Counted from the first letter of the stretch, positions 7,296-15,419 are shown. The stretch: 17,989 nt of DNA from an uncultured Ignavibacteriales bacterium (GCA_913053915.1 CAJXGP010000006.1:1-17989), one strand, 5' to 3'. Numbers and translations: made by a program. Notes: a model not told the origin generated them from the sequence alone.

Positions 7296-9302
7296 TTAAT
7301 AATCTTCTTCAAGCAGCCAGCCTTCGGCAACTTCGGAGCTCATTTCCGAAATAAAGCGAGAAGGTTTTGACAAAGTCTTTCCGGCCTCTCTATCGTATAA
7401 ATTCATTGGATAGGTAACAAATAGATTTTGTTTTGCTCGAGTAGCTGCTACGTACATTAATCTTCGTTCTTCTTCCAACGCCTCTAAACTTTCAGCCGAT
7501 CGACTTGAGGGAAAGAATCCTTCGACTACATGTATAATAAATACAGAATGCCATTCCAATCCTTTTGCGGAGTGAATGGTAGAGAGAGTAACAAATTCAT
7601 CCTCTTTTTCATCAGCTTCTAAGTCGATTACACTATTAATTAAAGGTTCTATCGCCATGTCCGCAAGCAAAGTGTCTAACGAACGATAATTTTCAGAGAT
7701 GTTAATAAATATATCAATATCTTTTTTACGTTTATTATAATCATCATATTTATCTTTAAACAACGGGAAATAATAATTCATTACAAGTTCAGCTTTATCT
7801 GCAGGCAAAGATTTTTCAGTGTGCAGTTTGTATAGAAGTTGAAATAATTTTGCGATGTTATCGTTATAGTTAAAGGTTCTAACGGATTGGGGATCTGATT
7901 TTATCGTTAATTTTGCAATTGCTAAATCGTCTAGAATTTTCTGAGCTGTCTTAGGCCCTACACCTTCATGTAGCAGTAATACTCTGAACCAGCTTACAAT
8001 ATCTTTGGGATTTGCGGCAATTCGTAGAAATGCCAAAACGTCTTTTATATGTGCTGTCTCAATAAATTTCATTCCGCCAAATTTTTGAAACGGAATGTCG
8101 GCTTTGTTTAATTCTATCTCAAGATCAAATGAGAAATATGATGAACGGAATAATACCGCAATGTCACTTAGCGGAACACCTTCTTCCCTTAAATCCAGTA
8201 TTTTTTCAACGATAAACTTAGATTGTAAATTTTCATTAGTTGCTGCAATGATATTGGGAAGAGTTCCGCCTGTTTTTTTTGTATAAAGGTGTTTTGAATA
8301 TTTTTCTTTTGAACCTTCAATAATATAGTTTGTGAAATCGAGGATAGGTTGAACGCTCCTGTAGTTTTCTTCAAGTTTAATTATTTTTACGTCTGGAAAT
8401 AGTTTAGGAAAATTCATAATATTTTTAAAATTAGCGCCTCTGAATGAGTAAATCGATTGCGCATCGTCTCCCACAACCATTATATTATGATTAAGTTGAG
8501 CTAAGCCTTGAACGATTTCGGCTTGGAGTTGATTAGTATCTTGATATTCATCGACCATCACAAAATTGATAGTGGAAAGCAATGTTCTGGCACTAGGACT
8601 TAACTCCTCTAAGAATTTTTTTAGATATATTAAAAGGTCATCATAATCAAGAAGATTGTTTTTGTATTTGTAATTATTATATATTTTTTGGATTTCCAGA
8701 ATTTTATCAATGTCATCCAAAAAATGGGGATAATTTGAAGATATGATATCTTCAATATTTTTACCTGTATTTATGTGTAAACTAAATACTTTTCCCAAAG
8801 TCCGTTTGTTCGGAAATCTTTTTTTCTTGTTAATAAGACCCAGATTCGACCGGATTAAGTTAATTACATCTTCACTATCGCTTTGATCCAAAATAGTAAA
8901 GGATGTATCAAGTTTTATTGCCTTGGAATACTTGCGTAATGTAAGATTAGCAAAAGAGTGAAAAGTTCCCCCGTTAATTTTTGAACATCTATTATCTAAA
9001 AGGAGTACTGCACGGCTCAGCATTTCGTTAGCAGCTTTACGGGTAAAAGTCAATAGTAAAATTGACTTCGGATCATAACCCATTTCAACAAGATGGGCAA
9101 CTCGATAAACCAAAGTACGTGTTTTACCTGTCCCTGCTCCTGCTATTATTAAGTAAGCGCCTTCAATTGCGGAGGCTGCTTCATATTGAGCCTCATTTAA
9201 TACCTGCTTATAATTAATAACGAAGTGGGATTCATCAAAGCATTTTTTTCCAAAATTTGTGTTAACATTAAGTCTTTTTAAAATATATTTCTTTTTTATC
9301 AT
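7296..9302 (-). CDS. UvrD/PcrA-like superfamily 1A ATP-dependent DNA helicase
   Basis: 668-residue 3'-5' DNA helicase with all SF1A motifs in order: Q-motif region LNEAQYEAA (35-43), Walker A AGAGTGKT (54-61), Ia LTFTRKAANEM (84-94), II DEYQDT (251-256), III VVGDDAQSIYSFRGA (276-290), IV LEENYRS (310-316), V STIHSAKGLEW (574-584) and VI EERRLMYVAATRAK (611-624). It is close to PcrA/UvrD in plan, slightly shorter, and lacks a long C-terminal tail. UvrD, PcrA and Rep act in excision repair, replication restart or removal of RNA polymerase; which role this one has cannot be told. Its ATG overlaps the stop of the preceding gene (ATGA at 9299-9302), implying coupled translation. The first about 30 residues precede the family core and are basic. 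Confidence 0.94.
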   Translation of the reverse strand: MIKKKYILKRLNVNTNFGKKCFDESHFVINYKQVLNEAQYEAASAIEGAYLIIAGAGTGKTRTLVYRVAHLVEMGYDPKSILLLTFTRKAANEMLSRAVLLLDNRCSKINGGTFHSFANLTLRKYSKAIKLDTSFTILDQSDSEDVINLIRSNLGLINKKKRFPNKRTLGKVFSLHINTGKNIEDIISSNYPHFLDDIDKILEIQKIYNNYKYKNNLLDYDDLLIYLKKFLEELSPSARTLLSTINFVMVDEYQDTNQLQAEIVQGLAQLNHNIMVVGDDAQSIYSFRGANFKNIMNFPKLFPDVKIIKLEENYRSVQPILDFTNYIIEGSKEKYSKHLYTKKTGGTLPNIIAATNENLQSKFIVEKILDLREEGVPLSDIAVLFRSSYFSFDLEIELNKADIPFQKFGGMKFIETAHIKDVLAFLRIAANPKDIVSWFRVLLLHEGVGPKTAQKILDDLAIAKLTIKSDPQSVRTFNYNDNIAKLFQLLYKLHTEKSLPADKAELVMNYYFPLFKDKYDDYNKRKKDIDIFINISENYRSLDTLLADMAIEPLINSVIDLEADEKEDEFVTLSTIHSAKGLEWHSVFIIHVVEGFFPSSRSAESLEALEEERRLMYVAATRAKQNLFVTYPMNLYDREAGKTLSKPSRFISEMSSEVAEGWLLEEDY

Positions 9303-9907
9303 CTACGCAAAGCTTTTGGCTTTCCTAAAATTTCCGATATTGCAATTAATTCTTTTTGTAAGTTTATATCCCTTAATTTACTTTTGATATCGATAGTTGA
9401 TGTATCTACTGTATCCATTTGATGCTCAACAACCCTTTCAAAATTCTCTGTATCTTTTTCTATTTGGGAATCTATTTTTCTGATACTCTTACTTACCAAA
9501 TCATCTGAGGACGAGTAAGAAATATCATTAGTGGCAGTATCGGCTTTTGCTTCATATTGTATCTGAATATTTGAATCTTTTATTTCGTTATCCTGATTCT
9601 CAATTGAACCTGTTTCATAACCGGACGGTGAAGTTTCACCTTTAAATAATATTTCAACTTCTTTAAATATCTCTTCATTCTCTTTATTTAATTTCGGTTC
9701 ATATTTTGGATAATTAGATAAATCAGTTTCATTCTCTTTATTTGAATCCGATTCATATTTTGGATAATTAGATAAATTGGTTTCATTCTCATCGTTATTA
9801 TGCATTGGAGGCAGAGATTTGGGACTCTTTTTCTTTTTAAAAAAAGGACTAAAAAAACTGAAAACAATAATAAGTATTATTAATATATCCAGAAAATCAT
9901 TATTCAT
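9299..9907 (-). CDS. Unknown membrane-anchored acidic protein with tandem repeats
   Basis: Not recognised. The 202-residue product begins [19 protein letters not shown], a single N-terminal membrane segment or uncleaved signal anchor, followed at once by KKKK. The rest is therefore predicted to stay on the cytoplasmic side (positive-inside rule). It is then acidic and Asn/Ser/Glu-rich. An 18-residue unit containing LSNYPKYE and NKENE occurs a little more than twice near residues 38-80, and the C-terminal third (about 150-200) looks helical and charged, possibly coiled-coil. I start it at ATG 9907, which overlaps the end of floA by 8 bp; an upstream in-frame start would lie deeper inside floA. 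Its stop overlaps the helicase ATG by 4 bp. The tight coupling to a flotillin-like scaffold suggests it could be a membrane-microdomain partner, but that is inference only. Confidence 0.7.
   Translation of the reverse strand: MNNDFLDILIILIIVFSFFSPFFKKKKSPKSLPPMHNNDENETNLSNYPKYESDSNKENETDLSNYPKYEPKLNKENEEIFKEVEILFKGETSPSGYETGSIENQDNEIKDSNIQIQYEAKADTATNDISYSSSDDLVSKSIRKIDSQIEKDTENFERVVEHQMDTVDTSTIDIKSKLRDINLQKELIAISEILGKPKALRR
9676..9791 (-). repeat. 54-bp tandem repeat within the unknown membrane protein gene
   Basis: TTCATATTTTGGATAATTAG starts at 9698 and again at 9752, giving a 54-bp period (18 codons). CATTCTCTTTATTT starts at 9676 and 9730 with the same spacing, so slightly over two units are present. 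The frame is kept, so a copy-number change would lengthen or shorten the protein without a frameshift. Confidence 0.8.
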
Positions 9908-10895
9908 TGGTATTTTTTTCTTTCTTTTGTTCAGGCTTTGCAATAGCCTCGCGCATTTGAGTGTCAGCCATAATATTTTTCATATTATAATAATCCATAA
10001 CTCCCAATTTACCAGTTCTAAAAGCTTCAGCCATGGCTTTGGGAATTTCAGCTTCAGCTTCTACCACTTTAGCGCGCTGTCTTGAAACTTCGGCTATCAT
10101 TTCTTGCTCCACAGCAACAGCAGCGGCACGCCTTTCCTCAGCTTTTGCCCGTGCAATTTTCAAATCGGCTTCAGCTTGATCGGCTTGCAATTTTGCGCCT
10201 ATATTTATTCCGACATCCACATCTGCAATATCAATCGATAATATCTCATAAGCAGTACCTGAATCCAACCCCTTTGAAAGAACACTTTTAGATATTTTAT
10301 CAGGATTCTCCAAAACTTCTTTATGGCTATCACTTGATCCGATAGTGGAGACAATACCTTCGCCGACACGTGCAAGAATGGTAGTTTCTCCAGCTCCGCC
10401 GACCAGCCTTTCTATATTTGCTCTTACCGTAATACGGGCAATGGCTTTAAGTTGAATTCCGTCTTTTGCCATAGCAGTGACTAAAGGAGTTTCTATAACT
10501 TTAGGAAGGACCGACATTTTAACTGCATCCAGTACATCGCGCCCTGCCAAATCAATAGCAGCCGCTCGCTCGAAAGACAGACCGAGATTTGCCTTATCAG
10601 CCGATACCAGAGCTTGAATAACTTTTACAACATTTCCCCTCGCTAGATAATGAGCTTCCAATTTTGGTTGCTCAACTTTAAGCCCGGCTTTGGTGGCCGT
10701 GATCATACTTCTTACAATAACTACGGGTGGTACTTTTCTTAATCTCATTCCAACTAGGTCTTTGAAAATCTTTAGCTTAACTCCCGAAAAATATGCCGTT
10801 ACAAAAAGACCCATTGGGATAAAATAAACTAAAATGATAAATAAAAAAACTATCGCAATAATTATCACTATCGATAAACCGGTGAGTGCTTCCAT
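9900..10895 (-). CDS. floA: Flotillin-like protein FloA (lipid-raft scaffold)
   Basis: A 331-residue product, the same length as Bacillus subtilis FloA (YqfA). The N-terminal hydrophobic segment (about 5-30, [20 protein letters not shown]) should be a membrane hairpin or anchor. The SPFH-like region follows, with [19 protein letters not shown] and [15 protein letters not shown] typical of the UPF0365/FloA family. Next comes an Ala/Glu-rich helical stretch ([19 protein letters not shown]) that in flotillins mediates oligomerisation. The C-terminus ends in a charged KPEQKKEKN tail. FloA organises functional membrane microdomains and affects membrane fluidity and protein-complex assembly in other bacteria. 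I choose ATG 10895 because GGAG lies 6 bases upstream. A TTG at 10907 would add four residues and contain that ribosome site. It is the first gene of a minus-strand unit. Confidence 0.93.
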   Translation of the reverse strand: MEALTGLSIVIIIAIVFLFIILVYFIPMGLFVTAYFSGVKLKIFKDLVGMRLRKVPPVVIVRSMITATKAGLKVEQPKLEAHYLARGNVVKVIQALVSADKANLGLSFERAAAIDLAGRDVLDAVKMSVLPKVIETPLVTAMAKDGIQLKAIARITVRANIERLVGGAGETTILARVGEGIVSTIGSSDSHKEVLENPDKISKSVLSKGLDSGTAYEILSIDIADVDVGINIGAKLQADQAEADLKIARAKAEERRAAAVAVEQEMIAEVSRQRAKVVEAEAEIPKAMAEAFRTGKLGVMDYYNMKNIMADTQMREAIAKPEQKKEKNTNE

Positions 10896-11580
10896 TAACT
10901 TCTCCAAATTAATTAAAATATGAATATTGAGTTATATACTTACGTACATTTTATCATTTCAAATATAAAAGGTTTTTGATTAATCATTCTGTTAATAATT
11001 TTATCAAAAATGCTTCCTTTATATAATGAACGGTTTAATTTGAAATAAAATCATCAAAATATTTTTCAATATATTCTTTGCTATGTGTGTTGATATTGTT
11101 CTCAGCCGTGATTTTACTTGTCAAGTTTCACAAGGTTGTTAAAAAAACCTGAATAATAACCTTGCTTGAAAGTTAATAATTTATTATTAAAATCCATAGG
11201 GTTTTGTCTAAATACCTCCGGTTTTAATTCATACCGTTTTTCAATAGTGTTAAAAGGTGTTTTTACAATGACCTAAAAGCCTTTCTTCACTTGAACCATT
11301 ACAAGAAAAAATATTGAACAGGGCTGAACTTTATTATGAACAATGATATAATTGAAAATATAAACATATAAAATTGCCGGGAATCAAACTTTAATTCACT
11401 ATTGAGGTTAAAAACTCTTTCGTGTAAACCTATTGGAATAGCCGGTATTATGCGAAAAGGATAATTTTTGTATTTAACCTGTTACTTTCCCGATTGACTG
11501 TTATTAAGGTATTTACTCATACCGAGCCAAAATCAAATTTTAATAAAATATCGTAAACCTTACTTGAAGCAACTACGTAA
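10896..11580. other. Long gene-free region upstream of floA, with one hairpin
   Basis: About 685 bp, very AT-rich, without a credible coding frame, tRNA or transposase remnant on either strand. It contains an 11-bp stem CAAGGTTGTTA 11131-11141 / TAATAACCTTG 11154-11164 with one G:T pair and a 12-base loop, not followed by a T-tract. A TATATTTG on the minus strand (10967-10960) fits the Bacteroidota -7 box, but no matching TTG lies at the right spacing, so the floA promoter is not assigned. Confidence 0.5.
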
Positions 11581-11709
11581 TCAGTTTTTGTTTTCAGCTT
11601 CGATTTTAGCTTTTTGAATTTTTCTGCGTTTATTTGGATTGGGACGTGATTTTCCGTATGAACCTTTGAAGAGTTTTCCTCTCTTACTTTTTTTGTCACC
11701 TTTACCCAT
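11581..11709 (-). CDS. 30S ribosomal protein bTHX (Thx family)
   Basis: A 42-residue, highly basic protein starting MGKGDKKSKRGKLFKGSYGK, which lines up with the bTHX family (M-G-K-G-D-x-x-T-R-R-G-K-I-x-x-G-x-Y-G-x-x-R-P; Thermus thermophilus Thx is a small peptide bound at the head of the 30S subunit). The Arg-Pro of the family core is followed here by NPNKRRKIQKAKIEAENKN, a longer charged tail than the Thermus protein has. AAGGAG at 11715-11720 stands 5 bases before the ATG. An overlapping 71-codon frame on the same strand is a shadow: it has no family resemblance and lacks the Shine-Dalgarno at its own start. The gene is monocistronic and divergent from the his operon. Confidence 0.9.
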   Translation of the reverse strand: MGKGDKKSKRGKLFKGSYGKSRPNPNKRRKIQKAKIEAENKN

Positions 11710-11803
11710 TTTAGCTCCTTATTAATTAACATTTAATTTAAAGACCTGTAAAAATAAGTATTACAAGGTTTCCGAACAATAATTAAAAATTTTAAAAAAA
11801 ATG

Positions 11804-11838
11804 TTAACAAAATTAAACAAAATCTTAATTATTGTTAA
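11804..11838. repeat. AT-rich inverted repeat between the bTHX gene and the his promoter
   Basis: TTAACAAAATTAA (11804-11816) pairs with TTAATTATTGTTAA (11825-11838), giving 13 base pairs with one bulged A and an 8-base loop. It lies about 95 bp upstream of the bTHX start and 140 bp upstream of the his promoter. It could be an operator-like dyad, but composition is so AT-rich that chance cannot be excluded. No other feature is seen in 11721-11978. Confidence 0.35.
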
Positions 11839-11978
11839 TCATCTTAGTGATCTAAAAAAAATACGATTATAATTAAAAACATTTTTCCGGTTAAATTTGT
11901 GGATATATTAACAGAATCGGAGATCCGCTTTACACTTATGAAATTAGACTCTGAATTATTATTAAAGAAATTATTTGT

Positions 11979-12008
11979 TTGAATTTTATCATTTTTTGCT
12001 TACTTTTG
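11979..12008 (+). promoter_or_regulatory. Bacteroidota-type promoter of the his operon
   Basis: TTG at 11979-11981 (within TTTG), a 19-base spacer and TACTTTTG at 12001-12008 match TTG-N19-21-TAnnTTTG exactly. Transcription would start around 12012-12016, only some 4-8 bases before the leader ATG at 12020, so the leader peptide would be translated from a nearly leaderless end. Confidence 0.7.
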
Positions 12009-12019
12009 TACTATTAATT

Positions 12020-12118
12020 ATGAAATTAAATATAGAAAATATTGCAAAAAAGAGAATTCATACAATCCATCATCACCGCATTTGTTTTGTAAAGTTAGTT
12101 TGTGCCGGATTGTTTTGA
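12020..12118 (+). CDS. hisL: his operon leader peptide (attenuation control ORF)
   Basis: A 32-codon frame, MKLNIENIAKKRIHTIHHHR and then ICFVKLVCAGLF, ending at TGA 12116-12118. It has four His codons in six positions, at codons 14, 17, 18 and 19 (12059-12061 and 12068-12076), including His-His-His. This is a strong excess for so short a frame directly upstream of hisG. Its stop codon lies 23 bases before a rho-independent terminator. In histidine-starved cells a ribosome would stall at the His run. No Shine-Dalgarno precedes the ATG, but the predicted transcript begins only a few bases earlier. The symbol is by functional analogy with the enterobacterial hisL; there is no clear sequence homology apart from the His codons. 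Confidence 0.8.
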   Translation: MKLNIENIAKKRIHTIHHHRICFVKLVCAGLF

Positions 12119-12165
12119 AGATTAGATAATACGATAATTAGACCCCGGCATTTGTCGGGGTTTTT
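12062..12165 (+). promoter_or_regulatory. Histidine attenuator RNA (alternative pairings 1:2, 2:3, 3:4)
   Basis: Three competing pairings can be read. 1:2 is ACAATCC 12062-12068, at the His codons, with GGATTGT 12107-12113 (7 perfect bp, plus CAC 12074-12076 with GTG 12102-12104). 2:3, the antiterminator, is TGCCGG 12103-12108 with CCGGCA 12145-12150 (6 perfect bp). 3:4 is the terminator 12142-12161. A ribosome stalled at the His codons covers segment 1, frees segment 2 and allows 2:3, which blocks the terminator. A ribosome reaching the stop at 12118 covers segment 2 and leaves 3:4 to form. The geometry is that of enterobacterial amino-acid attenuators, arrived at here from the sequence alone. 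Confidence 0.75.
12142..12165 (+). terminator. Rho-independent terminator of the his attenuator
   Basis: ACCCCGGC 12142-12149 pairs with GTCGGGGT 12154-12161 (8 bp including one G:U pair) around the loop ATTT, and the stem runs into TTTTT (12161-12165). It is the only GC-rich segment in the surroundings. Its 5' arm is also segment 3 of the antiterminator. Confidence 0.88.
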
Positions 12166-12189
12166 AATTTTAAAGGAAATTGGTAGAAA

Positions 12190-13056
12190 ATGAACGGTAA
12201 TTTAAAATTAGCAATCCAAAAAAAAGGAAAACTTACGGAAAAATCGCTTGAATTATTGAAATTGTGTGGAGTTGATATTGAAAACTATTCTGAACGGTTA
12301 TTCGTAACAGCAAGAAATTTTCCGATGGATATATTATTCTTACGAGACGATGATATCCCCGAATATGTAAAAGACGGTGTGGCGGATATCGGAATAGTTG
12401 GCGAAAATGTTGTCCTTGAAAAGCAAACAGATACTTTTACTCAAGAACACTTGGGCTTTGGACGATGTTCTTTGATGATGGCGTATCCGCAGGATAAAGA
12501 ACTGAAAAAAATAAACGATATAAACGGTAAAACAATTGCAACAACTTATCCGGATATTCTTAGGAAATACCTCCAGGAAAATAATTTGAATGCAAAGATT
12601 ATCGAACTAAGCGGTTCAGTGGAAATTGCTCCATCTCTGGGGGTTGCCGATATAATTTGCGATTTAGTATCAACCGGCAATACGTTGATGATGAATAAAT
12701 TAAAAAAATCTTTTAAAGTTTTTGATTCTGAAGCCGTTTTAATATCCTCCTATCCACAATTAAAAGATGAACGAAAAAATGAATTGTTAAACGATCTTTT
12801 AAGAAGAATTCGATCGGTATTAAAAGCACGAAATTCGAAATATTTAATGATGAACATTCCTAAAAGATCTCTTGAAAAAATAATGGGTATTATTCCGTCG
12901 CTTAAGAGCCCGACCGTTCTTCATCTGGCAGAGGAAGATATGCTTGCCGTTCATGCTGTAATACCTTCTAATAAATTTTGGTTAATTATAGATGATCTCA
13001 AGGCTGCAGGTGCTTCCGGAATTATTTTATTACCAATCGAAAATATGATTGTATGA
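12190..13056 (+). CDS. hisG: ATP phosphoribosyltransferase (long form)
   Basis: Catalyses the first, committed step of histidine synthesis: ATP + PRPP to phosphoribosyl-ATP. 288 residues is the long HisG form, which carries a C-terminal ACT-like domain for histidine feedback inhibition (about 215-288, with LHLAEEDMLAVHAVIPS) and needs no HisZ. The periplasmic-binding-like catalytic part shows LAIQKKGKL (7-15), VADIGIVGENV (64-74), and the PRPP loop with ELSGSVEIAPSLGVADII (139-156) and STGNTL (161-166). AAAGGA at 12172-12177 lies 12 bases before the ATG. It is the first structural gene after the attenuator, and its stop overlaps hisD by 4 bp (ATGA). Confidence 0.97.
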   Translation: MNGNLKLAIQKKGKLTEKSLELLKLCGVDIENYSERLFVTARNFPMDILFLRDDDIPEYVKDGVADIGIVGENVVLEKQTDTFTQEHLGFGRCSLMMAYPQDKELKKINDINGKTIATTYPDILRKYLQENNLNAKIIELSGSVEIAPSLGVADIICDLVSTGNTLMMNKLKKSFKVFDSEAVLISSYPQLKDERKNELLNDLLRRIRSVLKARNSKYLMMNIPKRSLEKIMGIIPSLKSPTVLHLAEEDMLAVHAVIPSNKFWLIIDDLKAAGASGIILLPIENMIV

Positions 13057-14336
13057 AAACGTATTTTCTAAATGATTTATCGGAAACCGAGATAAATAAT
13101 TTAACTCGAAGAACTGCTATTGAGCTTGAAAAAATTACCTCCGTCGTAAAACCGATTCTTAAGGATATTAAAAAAAACGGTATTCATGCAGTTATAAAAT
13201 ATGCAAAGCAATTCGACGGCTTTGAAAGTGATCGACTTTTAGTTTCAAAACAGGAGTTTGATGAAGCAGAACAATTCCTTGTTCCGAAAATAAAAAATGC
13301 GATTTTAACGGCTGCGCAAAACATTAAAAATTTTCATTTAAAACAATTACCCGTTCCATATTCTATCGAAACAATGACGGGAGTAAACTGCAGCAGAGAA
13401 TTCAGAGCGATTGAAAATGTAGGTTTATATATTCCCGGTGGAAGTGCTGTACTTCCCTCAACTATGTTAATGCTCGGAATCCCTGCAACGCTTGCCGGAT
13501 GTAAAAGAATAGTAGTTTGTTCGCCTTCAAAAAACAGTAAAATTAATGCGCCGTTACTTTATACTGCTAAATTATGCGGTATAAATGAATTTTATAAAAT
13601 AGGCGGAGCTCAAGCTATCGGTCTTTTGGCTTACGGAGGAAAGGATATTCCGAAAGTAAATAAAATATTCGGACCGGGTAATCAGTATATTACTGCTGCA
13701 AAACTATTGGTGAGTATTGAAGCTTCGGGTTGTTCGATAGATATGCCTGCGGGACCAAGCGAAGTTTTAGTGGTTGCAGATGGTTTTGCCAATCCTTCTT
13801 TTGTAGCTGCGGATCTACTTTCACAAGCCGAACATGGTGTTGATTCGCAGGTTGTTCTTATTACAAATTCCGCAGAGCATGCAAAAAAAATTATTGCACA
13901 AATAAATATCCAAATTGCAAAATTACCGAGAAGGGAAATTGCTTCCAAAGCTCTTGGAAATTCTTTTGCTTTAGTTGTCAATGATATTGAACAAGCTATA
14001 AATTTTAGTAATATGTATGCACCGGAACATTTAATATTAAATGTTGAAAATCCGGAAAAATTAATATCGAAAATAGTAAATGCCGGTTCGGTTTTTTTAG
14101 GTCAATATTCGCCTGTAAGCGTTGGAGATTATGCTTCGGGTACAAATCACTCATTACCTACTTACGGTTATGCAAAAGTATTTGGCGGTGTTACCGTTGA
14201 AATGTTTATGAAATCTTTAACATTTCAAAATCTGACAAAAGAAGGCTTGAGCAATATCTCGGAAACAGTGGAAACGCTTGCTGAAGTAGAATCACTTCTT
14301 GCGCATAAAAACGCCGTTGGAATTAGATTGAAATAA
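13053..14336 (+). CDS. hisD: Histidinol dehydrogenase
   Basis: A 427-residue zinc enzyme for the last two oxidations, L-histidinol to histidinal to histidine with 2 NAD+. The key residues are one position off E. coli numbering: zinc ligands Gln258 and His261 in SQAEHGVDSQV (257-267), catalytic Glu325-His326 in APEHL (323-327), Asp359 in PVSVGDYASGTNH (354-366), and His418 in LLAHKNAVGIR (415-425). IPGGSAVLPSTMLM (127-140) and FGPGNQYITAAK (206-217) are further family signatures. The first codon overlaps the end of hisG. hisC follows after a short gap. Confidence 0.98.
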   Translation: MKTYFLNDLSETEINNLTRRTAIELEKITSVVKPILKDIKKNGIHAVIKYAKQFDGFESDRLLVSKQEFDEAEQFLVPKIKNAILTAAQNIKNFHLKQLPVPYSIETMTGVNCSREFRAIENVGLYIPGGSAVLPSTMLMLGIPATLAGCKRIVVCSPSKNSKINAPLLYTAKLCGINEFYKIGGAQAIGLLAYGGKDIPKVNKIFGPGNQYITAAKLLVSIEASGCSIDMPAGPSEVLVVADGFANPSFVAADLLSQAEHGVDSQVVLITNSAEHAKKIIAQINIQIAKLPRREIASKALGNSFALVVNDIEQAINFSNMYAPEHLILNVENPEKLISKIVNAGSVFLGQYSPVSVGDYASGTNHSLPTYGYAKVFGGVTVEMFMKSLTFQNLTKEGLSNISETVETLAEVESLLAHKNAVGIRLK

Positions 14337-14363
14337 ATAGAATTTGTGAGTTTAAATAATAAT

Positions 14364-15419
14364 ATGAAAATTAAAGACTTAGTAAGACAAAATATTTTAT
14401 CTCTAAAGCCCTACACATCGGCACGGGATATTTACGAAAGCAGCGAGGGTATTTTACTCGATGCCAACGAAAACAGTTGGGGTTCGACATTCAATGAAAT
14501 TGATTCTTTAAATTTAAACCGTTATCCCGATCCTCATCAAAATGACCTCAAAGATTTGGTCGGCAATTATTATTCAATAGCTGCCGAAAATCTTTTTTTT
14601 GGGGTGGGCTCCGATGAGATAATTGATCTGATAATAAGAATCTTCTGTGAGCCGAACGCTGATAAAGTTATAATACCCGGACCGACATACGGAATGTATA
14701 AAGTTGCATGCGACATAAACAATGTTGAAACAATTCAGGTTTTGCTCAACGATGATTTTCAAATAAATGTCGATGCAATAGAAAAAAAGTATAACAAGAA
14801 TGTAAAAATCATTTTCCTTTGTTCACCTAACAATCCTACCGGAAATCTTCTAAATAAAAAAGATGTTTTAACTTTATGCAAAAGTTTCAACTCAATTATA
14901 ATCGTTGACGAGGCATATATTGATTTTTCGATTGAGGGAACTCTTATTGATGAAATCAAAAATTATCCAAATCTAATAATCTTAAGGACTTTCTCGAAAG
15001 CTTGGGGCTTAGCGGGAATTAGATTGGGTTATTGTATTTCTAATCCCGATATCATTGAATTTCTATTTAAAGTTAAAGCGCCTTATAATATAAGTTCATT
15101 AACAAGATTTGCTCTCAAATCCGCACTGAAAAATTCCGGATTAAAAAATTCATTTGTTAAGTCTATTATTAAAGAAAGAAATAGATTATGGAATCAGCTT
15201 GAAAGTCTTACGGGAGTCATTCATGTATATAAATCCGATGCTAATTTTTTGTTAGTGAAGTTTGATGACCCAAATTATGTCCAAAAAAAATTGGCTGGGA
15301 AAGGCATAATTGTAAGAAACAGAAGTTCTCAATCGAAGCTTTCCGGCTGTCTTAGAATATCAATAGGTAATGAAGAAGAAAATGATATTTTATGGGATGA
15401 AATTAAACGTATTTTTTAG
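14364..15419 (+). CDS. hisC: Histidinol-phosphate aminotransferase
   Basis: A 351-residue fold-type I PLP aminotransferase that converts imidazole-acetol phosphate to histidinol phosphate using glutamate. Motifs are LVRQNILSLKPYTSARD (near the start), LDANENSWG, FFGVGSDEIIDLI, SPNNPTG (154-160, substrate/PLP Asn), VDEAYIDFS (181-189, PLP Asp and Tyr) and TFSKAWGLAGIRLGY (209-223) with Schiff-base Lys212 (numbering from ATG 14364). ATG 14364 gives the standard N-terminus MKIKDLVRQN. A GTG at 14346 would add six residues (VSLNNN-like) and cannot be excluded. There is no strong Shine-Dalgarno at either, so translation probably depends on read-on from hisD. Identity is also supported by its position in the operon. 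Confidence 0.95.
   Translation: MKIKDLVRQNILSLKPYTSARDIYESSEGILLDANENSWGSTFNEIDSLNLNRYPDPHQNDLKDLVGNYYSIAAENLFFGVGSDEIIDLIIRIFCEPNADKVIIPGPTYGMYKVACDINNVETIQVLLNDDFQINVDAIEKKYNKNVKIIFLCSPNNPTGNLLNKKDVLTLCKSFNSIIIVDEAYIDFSIEGTLIDEIKNYPNLIILRTFSKAWGLAGIRLGYCISNPDIIEFLFKVKAPYNISSLTRFALKSALKNSGLKNSFVKSIIKERNRLWNQLESLTGVIHVYKSDANFLLVKFDDPNYVQKKLAGKGIIVRNRSSQSKLSGCLRISIGNEEENDILWDEIKRIF

Noticed and set aside
7271..7330. N-terminal extension of the dehydrogenase into the helicase gene
   Set aside because: The ATG at 7270 has AAGGAGA at the right distance and gives the family-typical MKAIVIHELG start.
11517..11732. 71-codon minus-strand frame over the bTHX gene
   Set aside because: It overlaps the bTHX frame, which has the AAGGAG site and a recognisable family sequence. 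The longer frame has neither.
11808..11815. Minus-strand TAATTTTG as bTHX promoter
   Set aside because: No TTG at the required spacing upstream on that strand, and the box overlaps the AT-rich dyad.
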